From positions 1 through 40,901 of the forward strand of contig JACPJS010000005.1 in assembly GCA_016187405.1 (NCBI GenBank): a stretch of DNA of 40,901 nucleotides. Direction: 5' to 3'. The stretch is from Candidatus Aenigmatarchaeota archaeon. GTDB lineage: Archaea; Aenigmatarchaeota; Aenigmatarchaeia; CG10238-14; SCSR01. Positions within the stretch are counted from its first letter, which is position 1. Every line of letters starts with the position of its first letter. The notes below the pieces were generated by a model. The model saw only the letters and a program-made list of their open reading frames with translations, had not been told where the DNA came from and did not search any database. The position numbers were made by a program, and so were the translations under genes. This document shows positions 23,494 through 31,764 of the stretch, piece after piece.

Positions 23494-24990
23494 GTGATTC
23501 ACTTAGTCAAGGGAAAATTCTACATTACAACAGCAATACCATATGTAAATGCAGCACCGCACATAGGACATGCACTTGAATTCGTCCAGACTGATGTGAT
23601 AGCAAGATGGCACAAATTGATTGGTGATGAAGTATTCCTTACCACTGGTGCTGATGAGAATGCACAGAAGAATGTGCAGGCAGCAGAAGAAGCAGGCATA
23701 ACTACGAGACAATTGTGCGACAGTAATGCTGCTGTATTCAGGGGACTAGCTGATAAAATCGGTCTGTCATATGACAGTTTTCTAAGATCTTCTATTTCAA
23801 AAGATCACTGGCCAGGCGTCAACAAACTCTGGGAGTTGTGTAAGAAATCCGGTGACATCTACAAGAAAAAATACAGAGGACTTTACTGTGTTGGTTGCGA
23901 ACAATTCTATACGGAATCTGAATTGGTAAATGGATTGTGCCCTGAACATAAAAGAAAACCGGAAATCGTAGAGGAAGAAAATTATTTCTTCAGGTTATCG
24001 AAATACCAAAAGCAGATTGAGAAACTGATTGAATCTGGAAAATTGAAGATAGTTCCTGAGACAAGAAAACACGAAGTCCTCAGTTTTGTAAAGCAAGGCC
24101 TAGAAGATTTCAGTGTATCACGTTCTGCAAAAAGATTGAAAGGATGGGGTGTTCCTGTTCCTAGCGATGATTCACAGATAATGTATGTCTGGTTTGATGC
24201 GCTGAACGTTTATCAGACTTCGATAGGGTTCGGGATTGATGAGAAGAAATACAAGAAATGGTGGCCTGCAAATTTGCATGTGATAGGCAAAGGAATTGTC
24301 AGATTCCATGCTGTATACTGGCCTGCGATATTGTTATCTGCTGGATTGAAATTGCCTGAATCAATTCTTGTCCACGGTTATATCACACTGAATGGTCAGA
24401 AGATTAGCAAATCATTGGGCAATACAATCGACCCATTGGAACTATTCGATAAATATTCGGTTGACGCAATTAGATATTTTCTGGTTAAAGAAATTCCTAT
24501 AGGTGACGATGGAGATTTCTCAGAGAAAGCCTTGATCAATAGGATAAACGGTGAACTTGTCGCCGACTTGGGAAATCTTGTATATCGTGTACTGAGTCTT
24601 TCTGAGAAATTCAAGGGGAAGATTGAAGGCAAACCTGAACTCGACAAGAGACTGGATTTGAAAAAGATACAGGACCGTATGGAAAATTATCAGTTGAACG
24701 AAGCACTTGAAGGTGCATGGGAATTCATCAGGGCTACGAACAAGTATGTGAATGAGAACGAGCCGTGGAAATTGCAAGGAAAGGAATTGTCGAATGTTTT
24801 ATATAACTTGTTGGAGGCATGCAGAGTTATTTCAATTCTAGTTTCTCCTTTCATTCCAGAGACTTCGGAAAAAATAAATGAACAGCTTGGCGTCAAAGAG
24901 GGCGAATTGAAGGATTGCAAGTTTGAAAAATTCATTGGAAAGATTAAGAAAGGACAATATCTATTTAAAAAGATTGAAGATAAGATTTGA
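23494..24990 (+). CDS. metG: Methionyl-tRNA synthetase catalytic subunit
   Basis: 498 residues, class I synthetase. It has YITTAIPYVNAAPHIGHALEFVQTD (HIGH), TGADENAQKN, one zinc knuckle (GLYCVGCEQFYTE ... LCPEHK), WFDALNVYQTSIGFG, and KISKSLGNTIDP (KMSKS). The helical anticodon domain ends near residue 498, so the C-terminal EMAPII-like domain is absent. That domain is encoded separately at 25244. The start is GTG 23494. An alternative GTC/ATT is unlikely. Confidence 0.95.
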   Translation: MIHLVKGKFYITTAIPYVNAAPHIGHALEFVQTDVIARWHKLIGDEVFLTTGADENAQKNVQAAEEAGITTRQLCDSNAAVFRGLADKIGLSYDSFLRSSISKDHWPGVNKLWELCKKSGDIYKKKYRGLYCVGCEQFYTESELVNGLCPEHKRKPEIVEEENYFFRLSKYQKQIEKLIESGKLKIVPETRKHEVLSFVKQGLEDFSVSRSAKRLKGWGVPVPSDDSQIMYVWFDALNVYQTSIGFGIDEKKYKKWWPANLHVIGKGIVRFHAVYWPAILLSAGLKLPESILVHGYITLNGQKISKSLGNTIDPLELFDKYSVDAIRYFLVKEIPIGDDGDFSEKALINRINGELVADLGNLVYRVLSLSEKFKGKIEGKPELDKRLDLKKIQDRMENYQLNEALEGAWEFIRATNKYVNENEPWKLQGKELSNVLYNLLEACRVISILVSPFIPETSEKINEQLGVKEGELKDCKFEKFIGKIKKGQYLFKKIEDKI

Positions 24991-24992
24991 GT

Positions 24993-25202
24993 ATGATGTT
25001 TCCAATTTCATATTCAAGAAGAATTCCGGATGAAGAGGTTACAGAGGAGACATTTTTCAGATTGTTTGATAGGGGACCACCTGAGGTAATATATAGTGAT
25101 GGGCAACGATATAGGGCAATATCTTACAAACCTGAAAACGACGAAAGATTTTTTGGCGGATTAGTTAGAATTTCAACTGCGGTTTACAGAAAAATGCTTT
25201 AA
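24993..25202 (+). CDS. Small orphan between the two MetRS genes
   Basis: About 69 residues from ATG 24993 (the track uses the overlapping TTG 24987). It is charged and soluble (SRRIPDEEVTEETFFRLFDRGPPEVIYSDGQRYRAISYKPEN). No family recognised. It starts 2 bp after the metG stop and ends 41 bp before the MetRS beta-like gene, so it is probably co-transcribed with both. Confidence 0.5.
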   Translation: MMFPISYSRRIPDEEVTEETFFRLFDRGPPEVIYSDGQRYRAISYKPENDERFFGGLVRISTAVYRKML

Positions 25203-25243
25203 ATCTTCTAAGTGCTTATAAACTTCGCATAGTAAATTTTCTT

Positions 25244-25570
25244 ATGGAAATTTCATTTGATGAATTCAAAAAAATAGAACTCAGAATAGGAGAAATAATC
25301 TCGGTTGAAGAGATAGAAGGTTCTGAAAAACTGATCAAGCTAAAAGTTTCTTTCGGTGATGAGGAAAGACAGATTCTAGCAGGGATTAAAAAATATTATT
25401 CAAGTGAAGACTTGGTTGGGAACAAATTCATCTTTGTCACGAATCTTGAAAAAAGAAAGATAATGGGACTGGAAAGTCAGGGAATGATATTGGCTGCAGG
25501 AGATGAGAATGGAAATCCTGTATTGATATGTCCGGATAAAGACGCGAAAGTAGGAAGTATAATTAGATAA
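25244..25570 (+). CDS. Separate tRNA-binding subunit of MetRS (Trbp111/EMAPII OB-fold)
   Basis: 108 residues forming one OB-fold: FDEFKKIELRIGEIISVEEIEGSEKLIKLKVSFGDEERQILAGIKKYY ... VTNLEKRKIMGLESQGMILAAGDENGNPVLICPDKDAKVGS. This is the MetRS C-terminal domain encoded as its own gene, as in several archaea. It should dimerise and hold tRNA for the catalytic subunit. It has its own TATA-like AAACTTCGCATAG region upstream. Confidence 0.93.
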   Translation: MEISFDEFKKIELRIGEIISVEEIEGSEKLIKLKVSFGDEERQILAGIKKYYSSEDLVGNKFIFVTNLEKRKIMGLESQGMILAAGDENGNPVLICPDKDAKVGSIIR

Positions 25571-25584
25571 AATCAAATATTATT

Positions 25585-26055
25585 ATGAAGCTTGTCAAGG
25601 ACTATATGGAAAAGAAGGTCAAGATTGTAAAGCCGAGTGATTCCATATTCAAGGTTGCGAAATTTCTTTCCAAACATGACATATCAGGTGCACCTGTTGT
25701 TAGCGGTAAGAAAGTCCTCGGTGTAATAAGCGAGACTGATTTGATAAAATTCATGAAATTGGATAATACAAAAAACTTTACAGAATTCGCTACAGAACCG
25801 CATACATTGACCATTGCTCTTATAGAACTTTTGAAAGAGACATTCGACATGAAAGAAAAAACTATTGAACTCAAGAGAATACGCGCGAAGGATTTCATGA
25901 CAAAAGGTGCAATTTCAGTGGGACCTAATGAGGGTATGCTTGAAGCTGCAACAATTATGGAGAGCAATAAAATTGACAGGCTGCTTGTTATAGATAGAGG
26001 GAAACTTGTCGGAATAATTTCAAGGCTCGATTTAATCAGATCTCTTATTGACTAG
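25585..26055 (+). CDS. CBS-pair domain protein
   Basis: 156 residues with two CBS motifs: residues about 1-55 (KDYMEKKVKIVKPSDSIFKVAKFLSKHDISGAPVVSGKKVLGVISETDLIKF) and about 95-155 (AKDFMTKGAISVGPNEGMLEAATIMESNKIDRLLVIDRGKLVGIISRLDLIRSL), joined by a helical insert. Stand-alone CBS pairs bind adenosine nucleotides as sensors. The partner is unknown. It follows the MetRS subunit by 14 bp and overlaps the opposite dehydrogenase gene by 24 bp. Confidence 0.93.
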   Translation: MKLVKDYMEKKVKIVKPSDSIFKVAKFLSKHDISGAPVVSGKKVLGVISETDLIKFMKLDNTKNFTEFATEPHTLTIALIELLKETFDMKEKTIELKRIRAKDFMTKGAISVGPNEGMLEAATIMESNKIDRLLVIDRGKLVGIISRLDLIRSLID

Positions 26056-26970
26056 GAACTCTTTGACGTTGTGCACGATTTCTTTTGCTGATTTGATAAC
26101 GGCTTCTTTTGTAGATGCGCCGATGTGTGGCGTTAGGATGAGATTATCATGAGTTCTTGCATATTCAGTCAATTTTGAATTCGATGGTAATGGTTCTTCT
26201 GTGAATACATCCAGGGCAGCTCCGGCAATCTTCCCTTCATTCAACGCATCCAATAAATCATCATCGTTTACCAATTCTCCTCGCGAGACATTTACCAAAA
26301 ATGCATTCTTCTTCATCTTGGAAATTGAACTTGAGTTTATCATGTCTCTAGTTTCTGGTGAGAGAAATGAATGTAGCGTGATAACATCAGAATTATGAAA
26401 CAAGTCGTCCAGTGTAACCATTTTGACTCCGATTTTTTCTACAATTGATTTGTCTACATAAGGATCGTAAGCGATTATTTTCATTCCAAAAACTTTCGCA
26501 TATTCTCCAATCCTACTCCCGATTCTACCGAACCCTATTATCCCAAGTGTCTTTCCTTCCAGTTCTGTACCGACGAACTCATGCCTGTTCCATTTTCCCG
26601 AAGACAATGAACTATGCGCACCCGGTATTTTTCTCACAAGTGAAAGAATCAGCGAAAATGTAAGTTCTGCGGCAGGTACTGTATGTGTACCGGATAGATT
26701 GAATATTTTTATCCCTCTTGCAATCGCATCTTCAACATCTATATGATCCAGACCTGTTGTGGATGTTCCTATGACCTTTAATCTGGTCGCTTTTTCTAGG
26801 ACATGTTTGTCAAATGTTGTATCGACTCGAGTTAGTACGGCATCATAATTTCCTATTTCATTCAACAGTTCTTCACGGGACATGTCTCTACAGACAACAT
26901 CTGCAACTCCGTCAAACTCTGACAAGATGTCTTCTGGGAAATAATTTGGTGATACAACCAATACTTTCAT
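26032..26970 (-). CDS. D-isomer 2-hydroxyacid dehydrogenase (phosphoglycerate dehydrogenase-like)
   Basis: 312 residues with the NAD-binding motif LGIIGFGRIGSRIGEYAKVFG, and the catalytic triad Arg (VNVSRGELV), Glu (FTEEPLP) and His (LTPHIGAST). No C-terminal ACT domain is present, so this is the short form. It would interconvert a 2-hydroxy acid and a 2-oxo acid with NAD(H). 3-phosphoglycerate is possible but not shown by the sequence. The ATG is followed by MKVLVVSPNYFP, a normal start. Confidence 0.92.
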   Translation of the reverse strand: MKVLVVSPNYFPEDILSEFDGVADVVCRDMSREELLNEIGNYDAVLTRVDTTFDKHVLEKATRLKVIGTSTTGLDHIDVEDAIARGIKIFNLSGTHTVPAAELTFSLILSLVRKIPGAHSSLSSGKWNRHEFVGTELEGKTLGIIGFGRIGSRIGEYAKVFGMKIIAYDPYVDKSIVEKIGVKMVTLDDLFHNSDVITLHSFLSPETRDMINSSSISKMKKNAFLVNVSRGELVNDDDLLDALNEGKIAGAALDVFTEEPLPSNSKLTEYARTHDNLILTPHIGASTKEAVIKSAKEIVHNVKEFLVNKRSD

Positions 26971-27003
26971 GATTATGATAACGTGATGAATTATTTAAGT
27001 TAG

Positions 27004-27100
27004 CGCTGGAAGCGAGATTTGAACTCGCAAGTCCTTGCGGACGCAAGCTTTCGGTTTTAAAGTTCCAGGCTTGTGCCATACCAGATTAGGCGACTCCAGC
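27004..27100 (-). tRNA. tRNA-Ser (GGA) with a 13-nt intron
   Basis: The acceptor GCTGGAG/TTCCAGC, a long class II variable arm (CGTCCGCAAGGACTT), T-arm GCGAG-TTCAAAT-CTCGC and discriminator G73 all indicate serine. The anticodon stem CAAGC/GCTTG encloses 20 bases. Removing 27050-27062 at the canonical 37/38 site leaves the loop CTGGAAA, with anticodon GGA. The 3' AAA bulge fits; the central helix is weak (TGG/CCG), i.e. a relaxed motif. Confidence 0.92.
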
Positions 27101-27112
27101 ATACAATGATTC

Positions 27113-27418
27113 CTAATTTCTATAAGATAAATCGCTTGCCCATCGATCCCCGTCTATAAGAAAAATCACTTTATCGCTGCCTTTACTGCTACTCACATAA
27201 TCCTCAAATCGGATACCACCGAATGGACCCAGAGACGAGGTTTCCCAGTCGGTATACAATCTCACTTCATAGTCATCTGTACTGTAGTATCTTTCTCTTC
27301 CACCTTTAACATACATTTCAGCTGCACTCAAAACAAGATCGATAATCTGTGGGAAAGTAAGATAATTGGATGTGCGTAAAAATACATGCTCTACCACATT
27401 TCCGTTGTAAGTTACCAT
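27113..27418 (-). CDS. Small orphan protein, unknown function
   Basis: 101 residues, soluble, rich in Tyr, Asp, Arg and Ser (YYSTDDYEVRLYTDWETSS). No motif recognised. It has its own upstream TATA-like TTTTTAAGC about 28 bp from the ATG. It lies between tRNA-Ser and the small basic protein gene, antisense to the latter. Confidence 0.55.
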   Translation of the reverse strand: MVTYNGNVVEHVFLRTSNYLTFPQIIDLVLSAAEMYVKGGRERYYSTDDYEVRLYTDWETSSLGPFGGIRFEDYVSSSKGSDKVIFLIDGDRWASDLSYRN

Positions 27419-27488
27419 ATAGATTAGAAATTAATTCTAACTCAACGTTTTTAAGCTAAAATCACATATTAACTTAAGGAGGAATTCA

Positions 27489-27653
27489 ATGTTTGGCGCA
27501 AAAAAGAAACCATTTGGTGGATATGCAATCAGCTTCAAGGGAAGAAAGGAGACTTTGGAACAAGTTTTCGGGTCTGGTAAGATAGCACCATCTGAAATGA
27601 CAAAGAAATTGTGGCATTTTGTAAAGAGCAGAAAATTATCAAGCAAGGGTTAG
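27489..27653 (+). CDS. 54-residue basic protein with SWIB-like C-terminus (too short for the track)
   Basis: ATG 27489 is preceded by a perfect AGGAGG (7 bp spacing). The product is MFGAKKKPFGG... with GRKETLEQVFGSGKIAPSEMTKKLWHFVKSRKLSSKG. The segment EMTKKLWHFVKSRKL resembles the first helices of a SWIB/MDM2 domain (T-K-x-h-W-x-a-I-K-x-x-x-L). It is compact, Lys-rich and therefore core-like in style, unlike its orphan neighbours. It probably binds nucleic acid or protein (inference). A TATA lies 30-40 bp upstream and a T-rich tract follows the stop. Confidence 0.75.
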   Translation: MFGAKKKPFGGYAISFKGRKETLEQVFGSGKIAPSEMTKKLWHFVKSRKLSSKG

Positions 27654-27655
27654 AG

Positions 27656-27683
27656 AATTTTTTTGTTTTCTCTTTATTTCCTT
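27656..27683 (+). terminator. T-rich transcription terminator
   Basis: Directly after the stop of the small basic protein the plus strand runs gaattttttt, then gttttctctttatttccttt. An uninterrupted run of seven Ts followed by further T-rich sequence is the usual archaeal intrinsic terminator. No stem is needed or seen. Confidence 0.5.
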
Positions 27684-27742
27684 TAATGTCTATTCGGTTT
27701 AATGTATATACATAAACCTTTAAATATTGTCACTTTCTAGTA

Positions 27743-28333
27743 ATGAATATGACTGGACGATTAGAGGACTTTAATCCATTGGAATTAGCACATTTGAGAC
27801 AAAGAAAACCAATATGGCTAACAGATGATGAGTATAGAAGTACATTTAGCCAAGTTCCTAGATTATGTGCAGATGGCGTCGTTGTAACTGATGATGACAA
27901 AAGGGTTTTGCTTATTCAAAGATCAATACCACCTACCATAGGAAAATGGTGCTTGCCTGGTGGCAAGAAAGACCTGAATGAAAAACTAGAAGATACGGTT
28001 AAAAGAAAGGTTTATGATGAAACTGGAATTTATGTTGATGTTGATAGAACTGTTGGACTAAGAGGGCTTGTTGGAGTGTATGATGACCCTTTAATTGATA
28101 GAGTATATTGGCAAAGGGGTAGAGGCTATCAAATAGACCCTGATTGGGAAAACACTTTTACAGATTCTACTGGAGTCACATATCTAGTGAGACAAGTTGG
28201 TGGAACACTAAGGGCAGGAAAAGATACTGGAGATGTTTCGTTTTTCTATTTCGAAAATTTACCTGGCGTTATAGCATCGCATCATTTTGATGTATTGCAA
28301 GATGCATATAAATTACTCAGAAGAGTTAGTTGA
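27743..28333 (+). CDS. Nudix hydrolase with a degenerate Nudix box
   Basis: 196 residues. The Nudix fold is clear: DGVVVTDDDKRVLLIQRSIPPTIGKWCLPGGKKDLNEKLEDTVKRKVYDETGI. The box should read G-x5-E-x7-R-E-h-x-E-E-x-G. Here the core is R-K-V-Y-D-E-T-G, so the first Glu is Lys and another is Asp. Catalysis on a nucleoside diphosphate derivative is possible but not assured. The N-terminal 40 residues are extra. It is 6 bp from the IMPase-like gene, clearly an operon. Arg/Asp-rich and AT-rich style. Confidence 0.82.
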   Translation: MNMTGRLEDFNPLELAHLRQRKPIWLTDDEYRSTFSQVPRLCADGVVVTDDDKRVLLIQRSIPPTIGKWCLPGGKKDLNEKLEDTVKRKVYDETGIYVDVDRTVGLRGLVGVYDDPLIDRVYWQRGRGYQIDPDWENTFTDSTGVTYLVRQVGGTLRAGKDTGDVSFFYFENLPGVIASHHFDVLQDAYKLLRRVS

Positions 28334-28339
28334 TTTAGA

Positions 28340-29209
28340 ATGTTCAAAGGAGATTTAAGACAAATATGTATAGATGCTCTGATCAAGTCTTATAAAAGGC
28401 ATCAAAAGTTGGGTAAAGATGGTTTGAAAGAACTGACTAAAAATTTTGCGGGTGAAACCTCTCTGGTTGCAGATTGGGATGCAGAAGAAGCGGTGATTGA
28501 AACTTTAAGAAATCACAAGGTTCCCATAACAATAGTTTCTGAAGAACATGGTACAGTTAGACTAGGTAGTGAATTCACTGGAGTTCTCGATGGTTTGGAT
28601 GGAACTAATCGATATGAAGCATTTATATCAGGTGATAGGACTGCAAGATATGGTACGATGTTCGCAATTTTTGAAGGTACGAATCCCATATACGGTAATT
28701 ATATTTTCAGTGGAATAATGGAGCATCCCACAGGGAGATTAATAACAGCTTCTCGTGATAAAGGAATACATCTAATCGATCCGTCTACAGGAAAAAGTAA
28801 ATTGGTTGAATCTGATCTACGAACAGAACTTGACCCGAAAAGAATACGTGCAGATACTGGTTCGAAAGCGAAACATTTTCCATTTGTTGTCGATGCGTAT
28901 ATTAAAAAATTACCTGAACTTCACTTGTTATCAGATAATATATCTTTAAGATCATCCGCTGCACATTATGCTGATTTTGCTTTGGGTGAAGCCGATTGGG
29001 TGTTTGAATGTACCAGAAAACATAATCTTGAGATTGCAGTTGCATATGGGTTGGTAAGGGAAAGAGGTGGTGTGATGGTATCATTAGATGGAAAAGATAT
29101 TGGCAATCAAAGATATTTTGAATTTCATTATGACCCAGAAGATTATGTTGTTGTAATTAGTGCACCAAATTTACAAGCTGCTAAGACAGTTATTAAACGA
29201 TTGAAATAA
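28340..29209 (+). CDS. Inositol monophosphatase/FBPase-superfamily phosphatase
   Basis: 289 residues with the metal-binding motifs of the family: VADWDAEEAVIETL, SEEHG (Glu ligands), and GVLDGLDGTNRYE, which corresponds to DPIDGT. The C-terminal block with the last Asp/Glu reads EADWVFECTRKHNLEIAVAYGLVRERGGVM, where the usual W-D-x-A is K-H-N-L. That change may alter substrate use. The reaction is probably hydrolysis of a phosphomonoester (inositol phosphate, fructose bisphosphate or PAP). It is paired with the Nudix gene 6 bp upstream. Confidence 0.85.
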   Translation: MFKGDLRQICIDALIKSYKRHQKLGKDGLKELTKNFAGETSLVADWDAEEAVIETLRNHKVPITIVSEEHGTVRLGSEFTGVLDGLDGTNRYEAFISGDRTARYGTMFAIFEGTNPIYGNYIFSGIMEHPTGRLITASRDKGIHLIDPSTGKSKLVESDLRTELDPKRIRADTGSKAKHFPFVVDAYIKKLPELHLLSDNISLRSSAAHYADFALGEADWVFECTRKHNLEIAVAYGLVRERGGVMVSLDGKDIGNQRYFEFHYDPEDYVVVISAPNLQAAKTVIKRLK

Positions 29210-29220
29210 TTGGAATATAG

Positions 29221-29293
29221 TGCGCCAATCGGGATTTGAACCCGAGCAACAAGCTTGGAAGGCTTGTGTCATACCAGGCTAGACCATCGGCGC
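29221..29293 (-). tRNA. tRNA-Gly (UCC), no intron
   Basis: The 73-nt cloverleaf is GCGCCGA/ATTGGCGC with D-arm GTCTAGCCTGGTATGAC, anticodon arm CAAGC-CTTCCAA-GCTTG (anticodon TCC), T-arm CGGG-TTCAAAT-CCCG and discriminator A. It is the only tRNA of five in the window without an intron. Confidence 0.95.
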
Positions 29294-29328
29294 TTGGTTA
29301 TTTTATATTAGACTGCTATTTTTAAATT

Positions 29329-29472
29329 ATGACCACAGAGGACATTATCAGGAGGAGAATAAAGAAACTCAAGAGACAGTTTCCAGAGATTGACGAGAAA
29401 CAACTGGAAAGAGACATGATTCCTTTGTCAGGTGAGAATATCACAATAAGGAAAAAGAAGAAAATTATTTGA
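29329..29472 (+). CDS. 47-residue charged protein, unknown (too short for the track)
   Basis: ATG 29329 opens MTTEDIIRRRIKKLKRQFPEIDEKQLERDMIPLSGENITIRKKKKII and stops at TGA 29472. It is helical and highly charged, with the sequence style of core genes. A TATA-like TTTTATATTA sits about 25 bp upstream. The length alone makes it tentative. It overlaps the opposite P-loop gene by 8 bp tail to tail. Confidence 0.5.
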   Translation: MTTEDIIRRRIKKLKRQFPEIDEKQLERDMIPLSGENITIRKKKKII

Positions 29473-29986
29473 CATATTTCAAAATAAACTTCACCCTGTC
29501 TTCAATCGGCATAACACGGACCCGTATGATTTTGTATCCAAGGTTTTTGTATATTTTTTTAATCCATGCATGTATTTCTTTCGCTTCTTTCTTTGATTCT
29601 ACACGTGCAGAATCCTTCCTGTACGGGAGCATATCCAATATGAAAACTTTTTTGTATCTGTCCTTGCTTTCGAATTTCAATCCCATCGGGACTCCCATCT
29701 TTAAGAAATGAAAATATGCAATCGAATCAGGTATGCCCCTGTCAAAGAAAACTGTTTTATTTTTCGGTGCTTTCTTTTCCAATTTTAATTTTCCCTTCAG
29801 AACCTGATGCTGGAACTTGAACTCATGCCTCCTTACATCATTGCCGTTTTTCTTTTCTTTTTCAATCAGCATTCTCGCATATTCAGGAACTGTATAGTAA
29901 CCCAGACCGGTGAAATAGTTGATTATCGTAGTCTTGCCGGAATTTGGTCCGCCGGTGATAACATACCAGTTTGGAACTTTCTTCAT
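29465..29986 (-). CDS. P-loop ATPase/kinase (AAA_28, NadR/Ttd14-like)
   Basis: 173 residues with Walker A VITGGPNSGKTTIINYFTGLGY, then PEYARMLIE and a Walker B-like TVFFDRGIPDSIAYFHFL. The 'GGP-SGKTT ... PE-AR ... DRG--D--AY' series is the AAA_28 pattern seen in NadR-like kinases. It would bind ATP or GTP and phosphorylate a small substrate. Target unknown. It is the last gene before the 371-residue orphan, with which it shares strand at 27 bp distance. Confidence 0.82.
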   Translation of the reverse strand: MKKVPNWYVITGGPNSGKTTIINYFTGLGYYTVPEYARMLIEKEKKNGNDVRRHEFKFQHQVLKGKLKLEKKAPKNKTVFFDRGIPDSIAYFHFLKMGVPMGLKFESKDRYKKVFILDMLPYRKDSARVESKKEAKEIHAWIKKIYKNLGYKIIRVRVMPIEDRVKFILKYVK

Positions 29987-30013
29987 TATATTATTTGTCC
30001 ATACAAAAAGAAA

Positions 30014-31129
30014 TTACAATGCTAATTGAAGCTGAGCTGAGCTAACTACTGGACGAATGTATCTGTCGGGAAGAGTATAAACACCGCTTGTTTCTTTTAC
30101 AACGCCTTGAGAAACCAACATTTGCAGACGTTCAACAATTCTATCTTCGAGTGTCCCGTCCAATTCTAATCCTAGACGTTCTCCAGAAGCGTACAAATCA
30201 CTCATTATAGCGGATCCCTCCATTAGAGTTGATAAAATTCCAACGTTTACAGAATCGTCAAGAAAATAACCCATACCATTCAATCGTCTTTCTATGTCTG
30301 GTACTTTTCTTTTCCATAATGCAACATCAACATACATATCGTCAGCAACAGGTTTCACCAGATTTTTTTCCATCAGATAACTAACAGCACGCTCGATATC
30401 TTCGTCGTCACGGCCGCCGAAACGGTCATCTGTGAACTCGCATGCCGACCCATACCCGTCTGTCTGTAATACATCTGTAACATCTGATCCGTAAGCATAA
30501 GTTGGCGATACAACAGTCATTGCACGCAATACCCTCAAAATAAAAACATCGTCTGTCAGTGTATCTATTTCAGGGAAGTAAGGTCTAAGATAATCTCTTA
30601 ATTCTTTTCGAGTTTTTTCATCTACATGATTGGTGTATGCACGAAGGACATCCCTATCATCACGACGGGATGGAATGGCTACGTCAGGCGTACCAACATA
30701 TGTGACTTGCAATTCTTTTGCATCACCGAAGATAGCTGCAACAGATACATGACTGGACAATCTTTGACCTTTATAGGAAATAGTGTTTTGTCTGACTGAA
30801 AATCTTTTATGGTCATCATCTGGATGTATTCGAGGTGTATAGTGTCCAGTGCCGTCTCTGACAAACATATCATACGGTTTTCGCAATAAAGATCTAATTC
30901 TCACATCTAACACATCGTCTGGTTTTTCGTAAAGTAAGTTTACACGATCTACAACGTCACTATCATCAAGTGCGCTGATTAAATCATCCAAATGGTGTTT
31001 CAGAGGTCTCTTAGTATCAACCTCTACAGCTATGGGATCTACATCAACAGGAACATAATGGGATTCCCCCTCGCCGCAATCTTCGATAGGTGATTCTAAA
31101 TCTCCAGAAGCTTGAACTAATACTGCCAT
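30014..31129 (-). CDS. Large acidic orphan, possible winged-helix repeats
   Basis: 371 residues, soluble, very rich in Asp, Val and Arg. No known family. Near the C-terminus the stretch LEDRIVERLQMLVSQGVVKETSGVYTLPDRYIRPVV looks like a winged helix (helix, short turn, beta wing). An earlier IERAVSYLMEKNLVKPVADDMYVDVAL has the same shape, so duplicated winged-helix units are possible. These resemblances are by eye only. A TATA-like GATTTAAGTC is in the 25-bp spacer to the HIT gene. Confidence 0.65.
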   Translation of the reverse strand: MAVLVQASGDLESPIEDCGEGESHYVPVDVDPIAVEVDTKRPLKHHLDDLISALDDSDVVDRVNLLYEKPDDVLDVRIRSLLRKPYDMFVRDGTGHYTPRIHPDDDHKRFSVRQNTISYKGQRLSSHVSVAAIFGDAKELQVTYVGTPDVAIPSRRDDRDVLRAYTNHVDEKTRKELRDYLRPYFPEIDTLTDDVFILRVLRAMTVVSPTYAYGSDVTDVLQTDGYGSACEFTDDRFGGRDDEDIERAVSYLMEKNLVKPVADDMYVDVALWKRKVPDIERRLNGMGYFLDDSVNVGILSTLMEGSAIMSDLYASGERLGLELDGTLEDRIVERLQMLVSQGVVKETSGVYTLPDRYIRPVVSSAQLQLAL

Positions 31130-31154
31130 TAATTTTCTTTTGAATTTAACAGAT

Positions 31155-31706
31155 TTAAGTCTGCGCTAGTTCTCTCTTCAGCCAAGAATCTGTGTCTTTA
31201 GTTCGTTTTCTCCTTGTTCTACGACTTCCTATATCCGATCTGGGCTTTCTCGGCTTTCTTTCTTTCACATGTTCTACAACCGCAGGCTGCTCGTAAGAAG
31301 AATCTGACAAAGAAGATTTCAAAGTCTGCATTATTTCTTTGTAACGTGGTTCGGAAATTTGTTTTACTTTGTTCGGATCAAGATATTCACCGTGTCCATC
31401 GTCGTCATATCTAGGGACAACGTGTATGTGGGCATGATGAACTCCCATTCCAGCAGTCAAAAACTGTACATATTTGGCATTCAATGAATTCATTTGTGCG
31501 AAAGCAATTTTCCTAGCAACTTCCCAATAGTTTCCGAATTCCGGAACGTCATAAGTCCAACGATAATGATTTTTCGACACGACTTGCACATGCCCTTCTG
31601 TCAAAGGTCTTATATCCAAGAATGCGATGAACTTGTCATCCTCATATACCTTCAACGATGGTATCTTTTTGGCGACTATAGCACAGAAAATACATTTCTC
31701 ATCCAT
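31155..31706 (-). CDS. HIT family nucleotide hydrolase/transferase with basic tail
   Basis: 183 residues. The HIT domain occupies about 1-125: CIFCAIVAKKIPSLKVYEDDKFIAFLDIRPLTEGHVQVVSKNHY and the catalytic HHAHIHVVPR (His-x-His-x-His). An unusual tail of about 60 residues follows, rich in Arg and Lys (ERKPRKPRSDIGSRRTRRKRTKD), which could bind RNA. HIT proteins hydrolyse dinucleotide or adenylate derivatives. It is divergent from the L3 gene. Confidence 0.93.
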   Translation of the reverse strand: MDEKCIFCAIVAKKIPSLKVYEDDKFIAFLDIRPLTEGHVQVVSKNHYRWTYDVPEFGNYWEVARKIAFAQMNSLNAKYVQFLTAGMGVHHAHIHVVPRYDDDGHGEYLDPNKVKQISEPRYKEIMQTLKSSLSDSSYEQPAVVEHVKERKPRKPRSDIGSRRTRRKRTKDTDSWLKRELAQT

Positions 31707-31764
31707 ATTCCCAATATACCATTAAGGTTTTTAAGCATATAATTTGAATTACTGATGTGCTTAT

